NCBI GenBank assembly: GCA_903895195.1
Contig: CAITSZ010000027.1
Span: 1-64,000 of the forward strand
DNA from: an uncultured Chlorobiaceae bacterium
GTDB taxonomy: Bacteria > Bacteroidota > Chlorobiia > Chlorobiales > Chlorobiaceae
Direction of reading: 5' to 3'
Length of the DNA stretch: 64,000 bases
In this document: one piece after another, positions 1-9,823 of the stretch
Position numbering within the stretch: the stretch's first letter is position 1
Layout of the letters: each line of letters opens with the position of its first letter
Notes under the pieces: model-generated
Databases searched by the model: none
What the model was told of the DNA's origin: nothing
The model's input: only the letters and a program-made list of their open reading frames with translations
Made by a program: the position numbers and the translations under genes

Positions 1-1
1 G

Positions 2-619
2 AACGGTAGTAATCTGGGTATTTCATCCTTTGAAGATGCCTTACAGCGGCTTTCGAAAAACCCGTCAATTCTTGCCGATTTAGGAGAAATCTTGAACTGG
101 TCTATCGACTCGAGTGAAGTGAGTGGTCTTATACCGGAATTCCCCTTCCCTTGTTCGCTAGAGCTGCATGCAAAATACAATGGAAGAGTAATACAGGCCG
201 CATTCGGAAAGGCAAATATTGCAACAACAGGTCAGACAGGGGTTGGGGTATTTCACTTTCCAGAGGTGAAGACTTATGCGCTATTACTCACCTTTCAGAA
301 AACTGAAAAGGAGTTCTCCCCGAGTACCATGTATGCTGATTACCCCATCAGCAGAGAACTTCTCCATTGGGAATCGCAAGCAAATACCGCCCAACATCAC
401 AGCGATGGCCAAAATCTGATTCATCATTTTGAAAGAGGATATACCATTTTAATTTTTGCTCGTGATCAGAAAAAACGAAACTCGACCTCAATACCATTTA
501 CCTATCTGGGGCCGGTGGAAATGGTAAGTTATGAGAGCGAAAGGCCGATAAAGATGGTCTGGCGGTTACGTTACCCAATGCCTGTCGAGATGTTTGAAGA
601 AAACCGAAGAGGCGGGTAA
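2..619 (+). CDS. C-terminal part of a DUF3427-type (DEAD/DEAH-like) helicase, truncated by window start
   Basis: The listed ORF starts at TTG 92, but the frame is open back to position 2 (NGSNLGISSFEDALQRLSKNPSILADLGEILNW...). Motifs LLLTFQKTEKEFSPSTMYADYPISRELLHWESQ, HFERGYTILIFAR, PFTYLGPVEMVSYESERPIKMVWRLRYPMP resemble the C-terminal DUF3427 domain of helicases. Confidence 0.75.
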   Translation, partial: NGSNLGISSFEDALQRLSKNPSILADLGEILNWSIDSSEVSGLIPEFPFPCSLELHAKYNGRVIQAAFGKANIATTGQTGVGVFHFPEVKTYALLLTFQKTEKEFSPSTMYADYPISRELLHWESQANTAQHHSDGQNLIHHFERGYTILIFARDQKKRNSTSIPFTYLGPVEMVSYESERPIKMVWRLRYPMPVEMFEENRRGG

Positions 620-750
620 GCATTAATCAGGAAGTTCTCTCACTGCTCAAAAATGCTTCTTTTCAAAAGCCCCCCATGCCCTCTCTTGATTCATTTTTTA
701 ATGAATAGTAAGTGTTCATAATTCCGTTACATTATCGATGAACATTTCAT

Positions 751-1872
751 TTGAGAGTAAAGAATTTAGGACATATGAAAATGACGAAGCGTAATGAATA
801 TATCCCGCAAACGGTAACCCACCCCGGGGTAACTTTGAAGGAGAAGCTTGAAGAACTGGGCATGAGCCAGAAAGAATTTGCGGTGCGCACCACTAAACCA
901 GAGCAGACCATTGTTAAAGTTATTAATGGAGAGAGCTCTCTTACTCCCGATATGGCGGTGCAGTTTGAATCAGTCCTTGGAATCCCTGCGAATTTCTGGT
1001 TGAAGCGGCAGCAGAACTATGATGAGGCGGTTGCACGGGCGAAGCGCCGGGATGTTTTAGCTGCAGGAGTCGATTGGGCTGGCTCTTTTCCCACTGCGAA
1101 AATGACTCAACTGGGTTGGCTGCCAAAAACAGAAAGCCATGAACAAAAAGTTGAGGCGCTGTTATACTTTTTTGGAATCTCCGCTCACCAGGCTTGGGAT
1201 GACTATTACTGTGGTCTTAAGCTGAAGGTAAGTTTTCGAATATCTTTAGCCCACTGCAGTGAGCCCTACGCTATTTCCGCATGGCTTCGTCAAGGCGAGT
1301 TGGAAGCTATGAAGCTTGATGCCCCGACTTTCTGCGCAAAAACCTTTAAAGCAAATCTTGAGAGCATCAAGAAGATCATGGCCGGGCATCCTGATAATTT
1401 TTTCCCGCTTCTTCAGCAGCTCTGTCTCGAAGCGGGTGTAAAGGTTGTCTATACGCCTTGTCTTCCGAAAGCCCCTGTTCACGGCTCCACCCGCTGGATA
1501 AACGATAGTACCCCACTGATTCAGCTCTCAGCCAGGTATAAACAGAATGACCGGTTCTGGTTTACCTTCTTTCATGAAGCTGGTCATATTCTTCTGCACG
1601 GCAAAAAATACATATCAATAGAAGATGAGGCCTTTAACGATATTGACCAGGCAAAAGAGCGTGAGGCTGATGCATTTGCTGTGCGATGGACTTTTTCTGA
1701 AGAAGAGGAGCAGGAGGTACTTCAGTATGGAGCGTTGAAAGAAAAGGATATCATCAACTTCTCTCAAAAATTCGGCACTCATCCTGCCATGATTATAGGG
1801 CGGTTTCATCATAAAAAATTACTCTCCTATACTGTTGGTCGTCAGTTTATTCGGCCTGTTCATCTTGATTGA
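751..1872 (+). CDS. HigA-like XRE-family HTH protein fused to ImmA/IrrE metallopeptidase domain
   Basis: HPGVTLKEKLEELGMSQKEFAVRTTKPEQTIVKVINGESSLTPDMAVQFESVLGIPANFWL (HigA-type HTH) followed by FFHEAGHILLHGKK...EREADAFAV (HExxH zinc peptidase). Real start may be ATG 775 or 784. Confidence 0.85.
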   Translation: MRVKNLGHMKMTKRNEYIPQTVTHPGVTLKEKLEELGMSQKEFAVRTTKPEQTIVKVINGESSLTPDMAVQFESVLGIPANFWLKRQQNYDEAVARAKRRDVLAAGVDWAGSFPTAKMTQLGWLPKTESHEQKVEALLYFFGISAHQAWDDYYCGLKLKVSFRISLAHCSEPYAISAWLRQGELEAMKLDAPTFCAKTFKANLESIKKIMAGHPDNFFPLLQQLCLEAGVKVVYTPCLPKAPVHGSTRWINDSTPLIQLSARYKQNDRFWFTFFHEAGHILLHGKKYISIEDEAFNDIDQAKEREADAFAVRWTFSEEEEQEVLQYGALKEKDIINFSQKFGTHPAMIIGRFHHKKLLSYTVGRQFIRPVHLD

Positions 1873-2061
1873 CAGCTAACCTCTCTCCCCACCCGAAACC
1901 CAAGCAATGCTTACCTGAAAATGCATCGGGCATGTTCGCTCTGCTGAAGTTATTTTATTACTTTAGCACCTATCTAAATTGAATTGAATGCGGATTTGTT
2001 AACCCCGGCACTGAAACCTGCGGGGCAAAAAACTGCTTAAGGCATATAAATACAACGTATT

Positions 2062-3510
2062 ATGGAGATCACGGAACAGCCGAAATTGAAGAGAGATGAT
2101 ATTATAGAGTTGAGGATAACTGATCAGGCGGAGAAAGATCAGTGTTTCGGGCGGCTTGACAATGGCATGGGGGTAATGGTCAGCGGGATGCTTGCGGTCG
2201 GCGACCTGGTATCGGCCAAGATAAAAAAAGTCAGACAGCGCTATATCGAGGCTTTTGTGGTTAAAGTGCTTGAGCCGTCGCCTGACCGTACCGATCCTTT
2301 GTGCAGCTATTTCGGGGTTTGCGGTGGATGCAAGCTGATGCATATCCGCTATGAGGCCCAGCTTCAATACAAGCAGAAAAAGGTAAAAGATGCTCTTGAG
2401 CACCTTGGTGACTTTGTCGCTCCTCCGGTTACAGCTGTCAGCGCCTGTGCCGATCCTTTTCACTACCGCAACAAGATTGAGTTCTCCTTTTCAAACATGC
2501 GCTATCTCTTGCCGGAAGAGCTTTCGATGGAGACGCTTGAACGGCCCAAGGATTTTGCGCTTGGCTTTCATACGCCCGGCAACTTTGAAAAGGTTATTGA
2601 CATAGACCACTGTTATCTGGCCAAAGAGTCGATGAACAGAGTGCTTAAGCTGACAAGAGAGTTTGTGCTGGCCAATGCTCTTGTGCCCTATTCGGCAAGA
2701 GCGCATACCGGGTATTTGCGAAATCTTGTGGTGCGCTTCAGCGAGAACCGTGAAGAGGTTATGGTCAACCTTGTCACCTCGTGGTATGACGAGGATATCA
2801 TGCAGCGCTACAGGGCGCACCTTGAATCGGGGATGGAGGGAGTGAAAATGACGGTGCTGAACAATGTGACTTCGCGGCTGAACACCGTAGCCACTGGCGA
2901 TGAAGAGTTTACCCTCGGCGGCGACGGATATATTACCGAGCGGCTTGGCAACCATGATTTCAGGATATCGGCCAACTCCTTTTTTCAGACCAACTCTTCT
3001 CAGGCTGAGGTGCTCTACAACGCCATTCTCGAGGTTGGAGACCTCAAGGCGGAGGATACAGTATACGACCTCTACTGCGGAACAGGAACCATAACGCTCT
3101 ATCTTGCAAACCACTGCCGGCAGATTATCGGGCTTGAAGTGGTTGAGAGCTCCATCAACGATGCCCGCTCCAATGCCCTGCTTAACGGCATAACCAATGC
3201 GGAGTTTTACAAGGTTGACCTCAAGGATTTCCAGGCGCTCTTAGGGACGCTTGAGCGCTATGATAATCCGGGAGTGATTATTACCGATCCTCCAAGGGCA
3301 GGGATGCAGCCGAAGGCGCTTGCCACGATGATCCGGCTCAGGCCGAGGAGAATAGTCTATGTAAGCTGCAACCCTGCAAGCCTGGCGCGCGATGGCAAGG
3401 AGATATGCCTGCACGGCTACACCCTTCTATCGGTGCAGCCGGTTGACATGTTCCCGCATACCAGCCATATTGAAAGCGTGGCATGTTTTGAGAGGACGAG
3501 CCCCTGCTGA
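2062..3510 (+). CDS. rlmD: 23S rRNA (uracil-5-)-methyltransferase, RlmD/RumA (TrmA family)
   Basis: TRAM-like N-terminus, CSYFGVCGGCKLMH Fe-S cysteines, DLYCGTGTITLYLA SAM motif, DPPRAGMQPKAL, VSCNPASLARD. Confidence 0.9.
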   Translation: MEITEQPKLKRDDIIELRITDQAEKDQCFGRLDNGMGVMVSGMLAVGDLVSAKIKKVRQRYIEAFVVKVLEPSPDRTDPLCSYFGVCGGCKLMHIRYEAQLQYKQKKVKDALEHLGDFVAPPVTAVSACADPFHYRNKIEFSFSNMRYLLPEELSMETLERPKDFALGFHTPGNFEKVIDIDHCYLAKESMNRVLKLTREFVLANALVPYSARAHTGYLRNLVVRFSENREEVMVNLVTSWYDEDIMQRYRAHLESGMEGVKMTVLNNVTSRLNTVATGDEEFTLGGDGYITERLGNHDFRISANSFFQTNSSQAEVLYNAILEVGDLKAEDTVYDLYCGTGTITLYLANHCRQIIGLEVVESSINDARSNALLNGITNAEFYKVDLKDFQALLGTLERYDNPGVIITDPPRAGMQPKALATMIRLRPRRIVYVSCNPASLARDGKEICLHGYTLLSVQPVDMFPHTSHIESVACFERTSPC

Positions 3511-3515
3511 AGATT

Positions 3516-4334
3516 TTATTTGCCGCCCGCTTTGAGGAGTTTACGGCGTTCTTCGGGGGTTAATGAAGCATATCCCCGTGCGGAAATTTTTTCAAGAATG
3601 GTGTTGATTTCATCTTCGGAGACAGGAGTTTCTATGCTCTTTGTCCGGTGAAGGCGGGGTCCACTTTTCTGCTTCCCGAGGGAACGGATTTTATCGGTCA
3701 TTCCGGACAGCGACCACTCTGCGCGTTTGATGGAGATGTAGATGAACCCGATAAGCATCCCTCCGAGGTGAGCAAAATGCGCAATGTTGCTTCCGCTGCC
3801 CATAGAGCGACTGCCGAAACCTGAGAAGAATTCGATCAGCGCATAACCCGCAATAAAATATTTTGCCTTGACGGGAAAGAGGAAGTAGAGGAAAATATAG
3901 CGGTCCGGGAACATCATGCCGAAGGCAAGCAGTACGCCGTAAATGGCCCCTGAGGCGCCAACGGTCGGATTGGTGTCGCCCATGGTGGCCAGCAGGTTGA
4001 TAATGGCCGCTCCTATGCCGCAGACAAAGTAATAGGTGTTGAAGTGCCTGGTGCCCCAGTAATTTTCTATTTCAGCCCCGAACATCCAGAGCGCAAACAT
4101 ATTGAAGAAAAGGTGTGTGCCTCCTCCATGGAGAAACATGTAAGTGAGCGGCTGCCAGATGCGGAAGTTGCCGGAGCCGATCGGCCAGAGTGAACAGAGG
4201 TTGAGAATGGCTGCGCCGAACGGGGATTGCTGAAACAGAAAGACAGCAATGTTAATAATAATAATTGTTTTAATCGCCGGAGGTATAACCTGAAAGCCCC
4301 CGGGGCTGTATGGCTGGTTTGAATAGTTCATCAA
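3516..4334 (-). CDS. Rhomboid family intramembrane serine protease
   Basis: Multi-TM; GASGAIYG (catalytic Ser), AHFAHLGGMLIG (catalytic His). Confidence 0.88.
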   Translation of the reverse strand: MMNYSNQPYSPGGFQVIPPAIKTIIIINIAVFLFQQSPFGAAILNLCSLWPIGSGNFRIWQPLTYMFLHGGGTHLFFNMFALWMFGAEIENYWGTRHFNTYYFVCGIGAAIINLLATMGDTNPTVGASGAIYGVLLAFGMMFPDRYIFLYFLFPVKAKYFIAGYALIEFFSGFGSRSMGSGSNIAHFAHLGGMLIGFIYISIKRAEWSLSGMTDKIRSLGKQKSGPRLHRTKSIETPVSEDEINTILEKISARGYASLTPEERRKLLKAGGK

Positions 4335-4351
4335 TAGCTATAGTTCTGCTA

Positions 4352-4374
4352 TTCCCGCTGACCGGCAGCGGGAA
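4352..4374. other. Perfect hairpin between pgk and the rhomboid gene
   Basis: TTCCCGCTG-ACCGG-CAGCGGGAA, 9 bp perfect stem, no downstream U-run. Confidence 0.6.
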
Positions 4375-4428
4375 CAGGCGTCTCAAAAGTATATTCCGTC
4401 AAGAATTTATTCTACTATACGGAACAGG

Positions 4429-5622
4429 TTAATCGTTCAGGGCGGCAATGCCAGGGAGTTCCTTGCCTTCAAGGAATTCAAGGCTTGCACCTCCGCCGGT
4501 TGATATATGGGTGATCTCTTTCGAGAGCCCCGCTTTTGCAATAGCCGCAGCAGAGTCGCCGCCTCCGACAATTGTGGTGGCTCCTTTGGCGGTCGCCTGG
4601 GTCAAGGCTTTTGCGACGGCCATTGTGCCTGCTGCAAAATTGTCTATTTCAAACACACCCATAGGTCCGTTCCAGAGTACGGTGCGCGCTGAAAGAATCT
4701 CTTTGCGATAGGCTTCGGCCGTGATTGGCCCGATATCGACACCGATCATGTTCTCGGGGATAGCGGCAATGCTTGCAGTATAGCTTGAGGAATCAGCGGA
4801 AATTTCGGCTGTTAGAATGACATCTGTCGGCAGGAGCAGCTTGATTCCCTTTTTCTTTGCTTCGTCCAGAATTTTAAGGGCGAGTTCGACTTTGCTGTCT
4901 TCGACCAGAGATTTTCCGGTCTGGTAGCCTTGCGCCTTGAAGAAGGTGAAGACCATTGCTCCGCCGATAAGGACAGTATCAACCTTTTTGAAAAGGTTTT
5001 CGAGGACGTCTATTTTGCCTGATATTTTTGAGCCGCCGAGAATTGCAACAAACGGACGCTCAGGCTCCTGCAGGGCTTTACCCAGATAAAGCAGCTCCCT
5101 TCCGATAAGGAATCCGGCGACAGCTGTTTTTATAAAGTGCGTAATGCCTTCGGTTGATGCATGAGCCCTGTGCGCTGTACCGAATGCGTCGTTGACATAG
5201 ACTTCACCGAGGTCAGCCAGCTTTTTTGAAAAATCGGGATCGTTTGCCTCTTCCTCGGCATGAAATCTCAGATTTTCAAGCAGGATAACCTCTCCGTCCT
5301 TGAGAGCAAGTACCTGCGCCGTGACCTCAGGGCCTACGCAATCTTTGGCCATTATTACCGGGGAGCCGAGAAGTTCGGCAAGTTTTTTTGCGACAGGAGC
5401 GAGGGAGAATTCAGGGTTTACTTTTCCTTTCGGGCGCCCGAGGTGAGACATCAGAATCAGGCGGCCACCATCAGAAATGACTTTTTTGATGGATGGAAGG
5501 GATTCGACGATTCGTTTGTCGTCGGTAATTATCTTGCGTTCGTCGAGAGGAACATTGAAATCAACGCGCATTACTACCCGTTTGCCCTTGACTGATATGT
5601 CCGAGAGAGTTTTCTTCTGCAT
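4429..5622 (-). CDS. pgk: Phosphoglycerate kinase
   Basis: [59 protein letters not shown]. Confidence 0.97.
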   Translation of the reverse strand: MQKKTLSDISVKGKRVVMRVDFNVPLDERKIITDDKRIVESLPSIKKVISDGGRLILMSHLGRPKGKVNPEFSLAPVAKKLAELLGSPVIMAKDCVGPEVTAQVLALKDGEVILLENLRFHAEEEANDPDFSKKLADLGEVYVNDAFGTAHRAHASTEGITHFIKTAVAGFLIGRELLYLGKALQEPERPFVAILGGSKISGKIDVLENLFKKVDTVLIGGAMVFTFFKAQGYQTGKSLVEDSKVELALKILDEAKKKGIKLLLPTDVILTAEISADSSSYTASIAAIPENMIGVDIGPITAEAYRKEILSARTVLWNGPMGVFEIDNFAAGTMAVAKALTQATAKGATTIVGGGDSAAAIAKAGLSKEITHISTGGGASLEFLEGKELPGIAALND

Positions 5623-5728
5623 TGTTTCTACTTACGATTGATTAAAAAAATCCACCCAAAAAAATAATGTACTGTAATCTGCAACATAATCATTTTACCC
5701 GACAGGGAGAGCGGGTATCTCGATCTCT

Positions 5729-6742
5729 TCATCGCAGGCTGGCCTGACGGGCGATACGGTATTTTTTGATGTTTGCACCATGCTCTGCGAGCGATGCGGC
5801 AAAATTGTGACCTCCTTTTCCTGTGGCGACAAAGTAAAGGTAGTTCGTGTTTGCAGGATTCAGCACAGCCATGATCGAAGCTGAGCCGGGGCTGCAGATC
5901 GGTCCGGGAGGAAGCCCGTTGTTACGATAGGTGTTGTAGGGGGAGTCTATTGCAAGGTCTTTGTAGAAAAGCCGACGGGCAGCTCCTCCGAGCGCATACT
6001 GGACGGTCGGATCGGCCTGCAGACGGACATTGTGTTTCAGCCGGTTGAGATAGACGCTTGCGACAAGAGGCTTTTCCTCATTGACAGGAGTTTCGGCCTC
6101 GACAATTGAGGCGAGAGTAAGCAGCTCTGTCTCGTTCAGGCCGGCAGCTGCAGCTGATGCCTTGACTTTATCGGTATAGAAGTGCCTGAACCGCCCGACA
6201 AGAAATCCGACAGCTTCTTCCGGCGTACTTGCCCACACAAAGTCATAGGTTCCGGGAAAGAGATAGCCTTCGGCATTGCCGGCGGAAATGCCGTGCTTGT
6301 GCAGCAACCGGCTGTCGGCAATGGAGGCCATGACAGCGGTTGAATCCATGTCAAGGTTCCGGGAGAGAAGGCGCGCGACGTGGCGGATGTCGAGCCCTTC
6401 GGGGATGGTGATTCTGACCTCATCCTGCTTGTGGGTGTGAAGAAAGTATAAGAGCGATAAAGTAGACATGCCGGGAGGGATGGAGTATCGTCCCGGTTTG
6501 ATATTGTGCATTTTCGGGATAATGCTGCCAGCCAGAAGTACCGGCCACGAAGTTTCGATTGAGCCGCTCCGCTGCAATTCGTCGACAATGGCTTTGAAGC
6601 CCATGCCGCGGTGCACAATAAGCGGTGTTGTGCGGGGGGCGGTATTTATTCCCGGCAGCAGCAAAAGGCCGACCAATACCGTCAGCACTATTGCAGCTCC
6701 GGTTATGAGCAGTTGACGTGGAGAGCTTTTTTTTGAGGCCAT
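5729..6742 (-). CDS. mltG: Endolytic murein transglycosylase MltG (YceG-like)
   Basis: N-terminal TM, TIPEGLDIRHVA, LTLASIVEAET, VASVYLNRLKHNVRLQADPTVQYALG, YNTYRNNGLPPGPICSPGSASIMAVL. Confidence 0.93.
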   Translation of the reverse strand: MASKKSSPRQLLITGAAIVLTVLVGLLLLPGINTAPRTTPLIVHRGMGFKAIVDELQRSGSIETSWPVLLAGSIIPKMHNIKPGRYSIPPGMSTLSLLYFLHTHKQDEVRITIPEGLDIRHVARLLSRNLDMDSTAVMASIADSRLLHKHGISAGNAEGYLFPGTYDFVWASTPEEAVGFLVGRFRHFYTDKVKASAAAAGLNETELLTLASIVEAETPVNEEKPLVASVYLNRLKHNVRLQADPTVQYALGGAARRLFYKDLAIDSPYNTYRNNGLPPGPICSPGSASIMAVLNPANTNYLYFVATGKGGHNFAASLAEHGANIKKYRIARQASLR

Positions 6743-6757
6743 GGTGAGGGAGCTCTC

Positions 6758-7084
6758 TTAACGGGAGTGTATATCGGCCTGACTGTTTTTCCACTCGTGC
6801 TGCAGCAGGCGGCTCTCTTCGAGAATGCAGCGGTATATTTTTTCGAGCGTGTAGGCGGTCTCGGGTGAGTCAGCGTGGATGATAACATTATGCAGTACCT
6901 CTTTTTCGCGCTCAGGCTGAAGGACCTGTTCTCCGATCCGGGATTTGAGGGAGCTGATATGTTGAGCGCAATGCAATCTTTCGCAGAGGAGGGAGGATAA
7001 CTGGTGGTCAATGGCATCGATTTTCTTTCGCCATGCGTCCAGTTCCTGCCATTGCGCGTTATTGTTTATTGTGCGGTCTGTCAT
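6758..7084 (-). CDS. Chorismate mutase (AroQ fold)
   Basis: LDAWRKKIDAIDHQLSSLLCERLHCAQHISSLK...PEREKEVL...YRCILEESRLLQ. Confidence 0.82.
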   Translation of the reverse strand: MTDRTINNNAQWQELDAWRKKIDAIDHQLSSLLCERLHCAQHISSLKSRIGEQVLQPEREKEVLHNVIIHADSPETAYTLEKIYRCILEESRLLQHEWKNSQADIHSR

Positions 7085-7157
7085 AGTGAGGAGTGGAAGT
7101 TAATTGATGCTTACCGGTACCGAGCGGGAGTATTATTAAAATGTGACTGGATGATCT

Positions 7158-7688
7158 TCAGGGTCTGTCGCGAGTGAAGAGCTTCATCCATCGGTCAACT
7201 TCCCGGTCGCTTAGCAATTTTTCGTTGAATTTTTTCTCTTTGAAGGAGCTGTGCCTGTTGCCGGGAGTATCAGTTCCCGCGGTCGTCTGGAGCTGGAGCA
7301 CAAATTCCTCTGATTTTATGCATCTGGCACCGAATGCCGTTGCATACCTGCGAATTTCGTCGTCCGAACTTACAATAGTAACCATTTTTACTTTTGTGTT
7401 CAACGATTTTACATAATCAATGATCCATAAATCGGCACTTTTAGAGGCAGAGGTAAACACAATGTGAAGCGGTGCGCCAAAAGCGCTCTCTCTGGGGCCG
7501 CCTTTTCCGTCGTAGACAATCGTGACCGGACACTGTTTTTCCTGCTGAAAACGGAGCAGCTGTTTTTCTGTCTCCTGACGCAGAACATCAAGCGATGCCG
7601 AGGCCGGAGAGGGGTAAAGCTTGTAGAGCAGATTGTATCCGTCCACCACAATTTCGCCGTGCCCTCTCGTCATGGTGATCCCTGCCAT
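7158..7688 (-). CDS. NYN domain (YacP-like) predicted nuclease
   Basis: IVVDGYNLLYKLYP, VTIVYDGKGG, ADLWIIDYVKS, TIVSSDDEIRRYATAFGARCIKSEEF. Confidence 0.8.
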   Translation of the reverse strand: MAGITMTRGHGEIVVDGYNLLYKLYPSPASASLDVLRQETEKQLLRFQQEKQCPVTIVYDGKGGPRESAFGAPLHIVFTSASKSADLWIIDYVKSLNTKVKMVTIVSSDDEIRRYATAFGARCIKSEEFVLQLQTTAGTDTPGNRHSSFKEKKFNEKLLSDREVDRWMKLFTRDRP

Positions 7689-7764
7689 TAAATATATACA
7701 TAGGTACTCTCGTATAAAATAGCTGAATATTTTTTTAGTGCATCCTTTTTTTATACATTTTAAG

Positions 7765-7789
7765 TGGTGAGGAATGGTAAAAAATGGGT
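7765..7789 (+). promoter_or_regulatory. Putative MraZ-box array (three TGGKN repeats, 10-bp period) upstream of mraZ
   Basis: TGGTG-AGGAA-TGGTA-AAAAA-TGGGT: TGG at 7765, 7775 and 7785 with 5-nt spacers. Confidence 0.65.
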
Positions 7790-7899
7790 GGAAATACCTT
7801 CTCTCCGCGATGATTTCCTTGATTTATGCTAAAACGCAGGAGTTATACTGCGGTTTGGCGGATATTTTACCCCGAACGGCAGCTAACCTGATTGTTTTC

Positions 7900-8370
7900 A
7901 TGGCCGGCTTTATTGGAAAAGAAAAACATGCCGTTGATGAAAAAGGGCGGCTCATGATTCCTGCCAGGTTCCGCAGAAGGTTCGGCATGGGTGATGATGA
8001 TGATTCGGTGGAGAAGGATTACCGGCGCTCGGAAGAGCTTTACATTATGAAAGCGCCTGATCACTCACTTGAACTTTATGAGCCGTTCATATGGGCGGGG
8101 ACCAGAAAAACGATTTCAGCTCTTTCTGATTTCAATCCGGAAGAGCGCCTGCTGAAGACGCTGATGTATGAAAGCCTTGAGGTTGTTGATCTTGACCGTC
8201 AGGGGAGGATTGCCCTGTCGAAAGAGTTTCTTGAGCATGCGGGCATTACAAAAGATGTGGTGATAATAGGGGCTGATACAAAAATGATTATCTGGGATCC
8301 GGATCGCCTTCTCGGGCTGCTTGAGGAGAGTGCAGGGCGCTTTCCAGCTCTTGCGGGAAGGTATTTTTAA
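7900..8370 (+). CDS. mraZ: Transcriptional regulator MraZ
   Basis: [47 protein letters not shown]. Listed ORF starts at 7774, but homology begins at ATG 7900. Confidence 0.9.
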   Translation: MAGFIGKEKHAVDEKGRLMIPARFRRRFGMGDDDDSVEKDYRRSEELYIMKAPDHSLELYEPFIWAGTRKTISALSDFNPEERLLKTLMYESLEVVDLDRQGRIALSKEFLEHAGITKDVVIIGADTKMIIWDPDRLLGLLEESAGRFPALAGRYF

Positions 8371-8375
8371 CGCTG

Positions 8376-9368
8376 ATGGCACAATATATATATCACGAAC
8401 CGGTTCTTGCTCCCGAAATAATTGCACTCCTGGTCAGAAAACCCGGGATTTATGTGGACGGGACTCTCGGCGGAGGAGGTCATTCTCTCGCGATTATGAA
8501 GGCTCTCAATGAGGCGGGCTATACTGCGGGATCGTTACTTATAGGCATTGACCAGGATGACGCGGCCCTCTCTGCGGCAGCTGAAAAGCTCAGGGAGTTC
8601 GATGCTCATACGGTGCTCTTCAAGGGAAATTTTGAGGATATAGAGAGCATTGTCCAGAGGGTGTGCAGCGACAGAGGGATAAAGCCGAAGGTTGCAGGGA
8701 TTCTGCTTGATCTTGGGGTGTCATCATTTCAGATTGACACGGCGGAGCGCGGGTTCAGCTATCTGAGGGATGGCCCTCTGGATATGAGGATGGATATGGA
8801 TTCTCCGCTGAGCGCTGCCGATATTGTGAACACCTATGACGAGAAGGATCTGGCACGGCTGATTTTCCGCTATGGGGAAGAGCCCCGAAGCAGGAGTATT
8901 GCCAAGGCGATTGTAACATGGAGGCAGACAAGGGGACCGGTTACCAGGACTGAGGAGCTTGCCGCCATTATCCGCAGCGGCTTCACCGGAACGGATAAGA
9001 TTATCAAGACGCTGTCGAGAGTGTTTCAGGCCTTGAGAATTGAGGTGAACAGCGAGCTTAAGGTGCTTCGCAAGGTGCTTTCCGACGGCATTGAGTGCCT
9101 TGATGATCATGGAAGGATGGCTGTAATCAGTTATCACTCTCTCGAGGACAGGATTGTGAAAACAGTATTTGCCGGGAAAGCAAAGAGCGACTGGGGCCCT
9201 AAAGGGGTCGGATTGAGGGAGCCTCTTCAGAGGGGCACCATCTCACTCGTTACCAGAAAGCCTCTTATTGCCGTACAGCAGGAGATAGATTCAAATCCGA
9301 GAGCCCGGAGTGCAAAATTGAGGGTCATTGAGAAAATTTCAGAGGGAGGTCACCGTGAAGGGCAATAA
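8376..9368 (+). CDS. rsmH: 16S rRNA (cytosine1402-N4)-methyltransferase RsmH (MraW)
   Basis: [68 protein letters not shown]. Confidence 0.97.
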   Translation: MAQYIYHEPVLAPEIIALLVRKPGIYVDGTLGGGGHSLAIMKALNEAGYTAGSLLIGIDQDDAALSAAAEKLREFDAHTVLFKGNFEDIESIVQRVCSDRGIKPKVAGILLDLGVSSFQIDTAERGFSYLRDGPLDMRMDMDSPLSAADIVNTYDEKDLARLIFRYGEEPRSRSIAKAIVTWRQTRGPVTRTEELAAIIRSGFTGTDKIIKTLSRVFQALRIEVNSELKVLRKVLSDGIECLDDHGRMAVISYHSLEDRIVKTVFAGKAKSDWGPKGVGLREPLQRGTISLVTRKPLIAVQQEIDSNPRARSAKLRVIEKISEGGHREGQ

Positions 9369-9801
9369 TGCTGTTTCAGGAAAATTCGACAGACTGTCAC
9401 GACGGGTTAAAGTGTTCAGGCTCTTCAGGCCGAAGATGGCGGCAGAGGAGGCTGGCGCCGGTGCAGCAGCTGCCGGGCAGCGGTTCAGAAAGTCGGAGTT
9501 CAAGGAGCTGCTCAGCAATGCCCTCCAGTTTGATATCGGCGTCTTGCTGCGCCTTCGCACCTTTGTCTATCTGCTTGCCGGAACAGGACTCTTTCTTTTT
9601 CAGACCTATAATACCCTTGCCATTATCAATCTTGCCCTGCAGAATGAAAAACTTCGCGAGCAGATAAAGATGACCACGAGCGTCATTACCTCTCAGGAAC
9701 TGAAAGTCCATGAACTTCATAGTATTCATAATATCGCACAGAATGCAGTCTCACTTGGGCTGACAATCTCCAGTGCTCCCCCGGTTGAGATTGATCCGTG
9801 A
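9355..9801 (+). CDS. FtsL-like septum protein
   Basis: Small single-TM, coiled-coil protein positioned between rsmH and ftsI; GTG 9355 is a plausible start overlapping the rsmH end. Confidence 0.65.
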   Translation: MKGNNAVSGKFDRLSRRVKVFRLFRPKMAAEEAGAGAAAAGQRFRKSEFKELLSNALQFDIGVLLRLRTFVYLLAGTGLFLFQTYNTLAIINLALQNEKLREQIKMTTSVITSQELKVHELHSIHNIAQNAVSLGLTISSAPPVEIDP

Positions 9802-9823
9802 GTGCCGCCGGAACTAAAATGAG

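Noticed and set aside
620-750. Possible HigB toxin gene upstream of the HigA-like gene
   Set aside because: No ORF of suitable length or HigB motif on either strand in the gap.
2491-3114. 207-aa minus-strand ORF antisense to rlmD
   Set aside because: Antisense to a conserved gene; no domain pattern.
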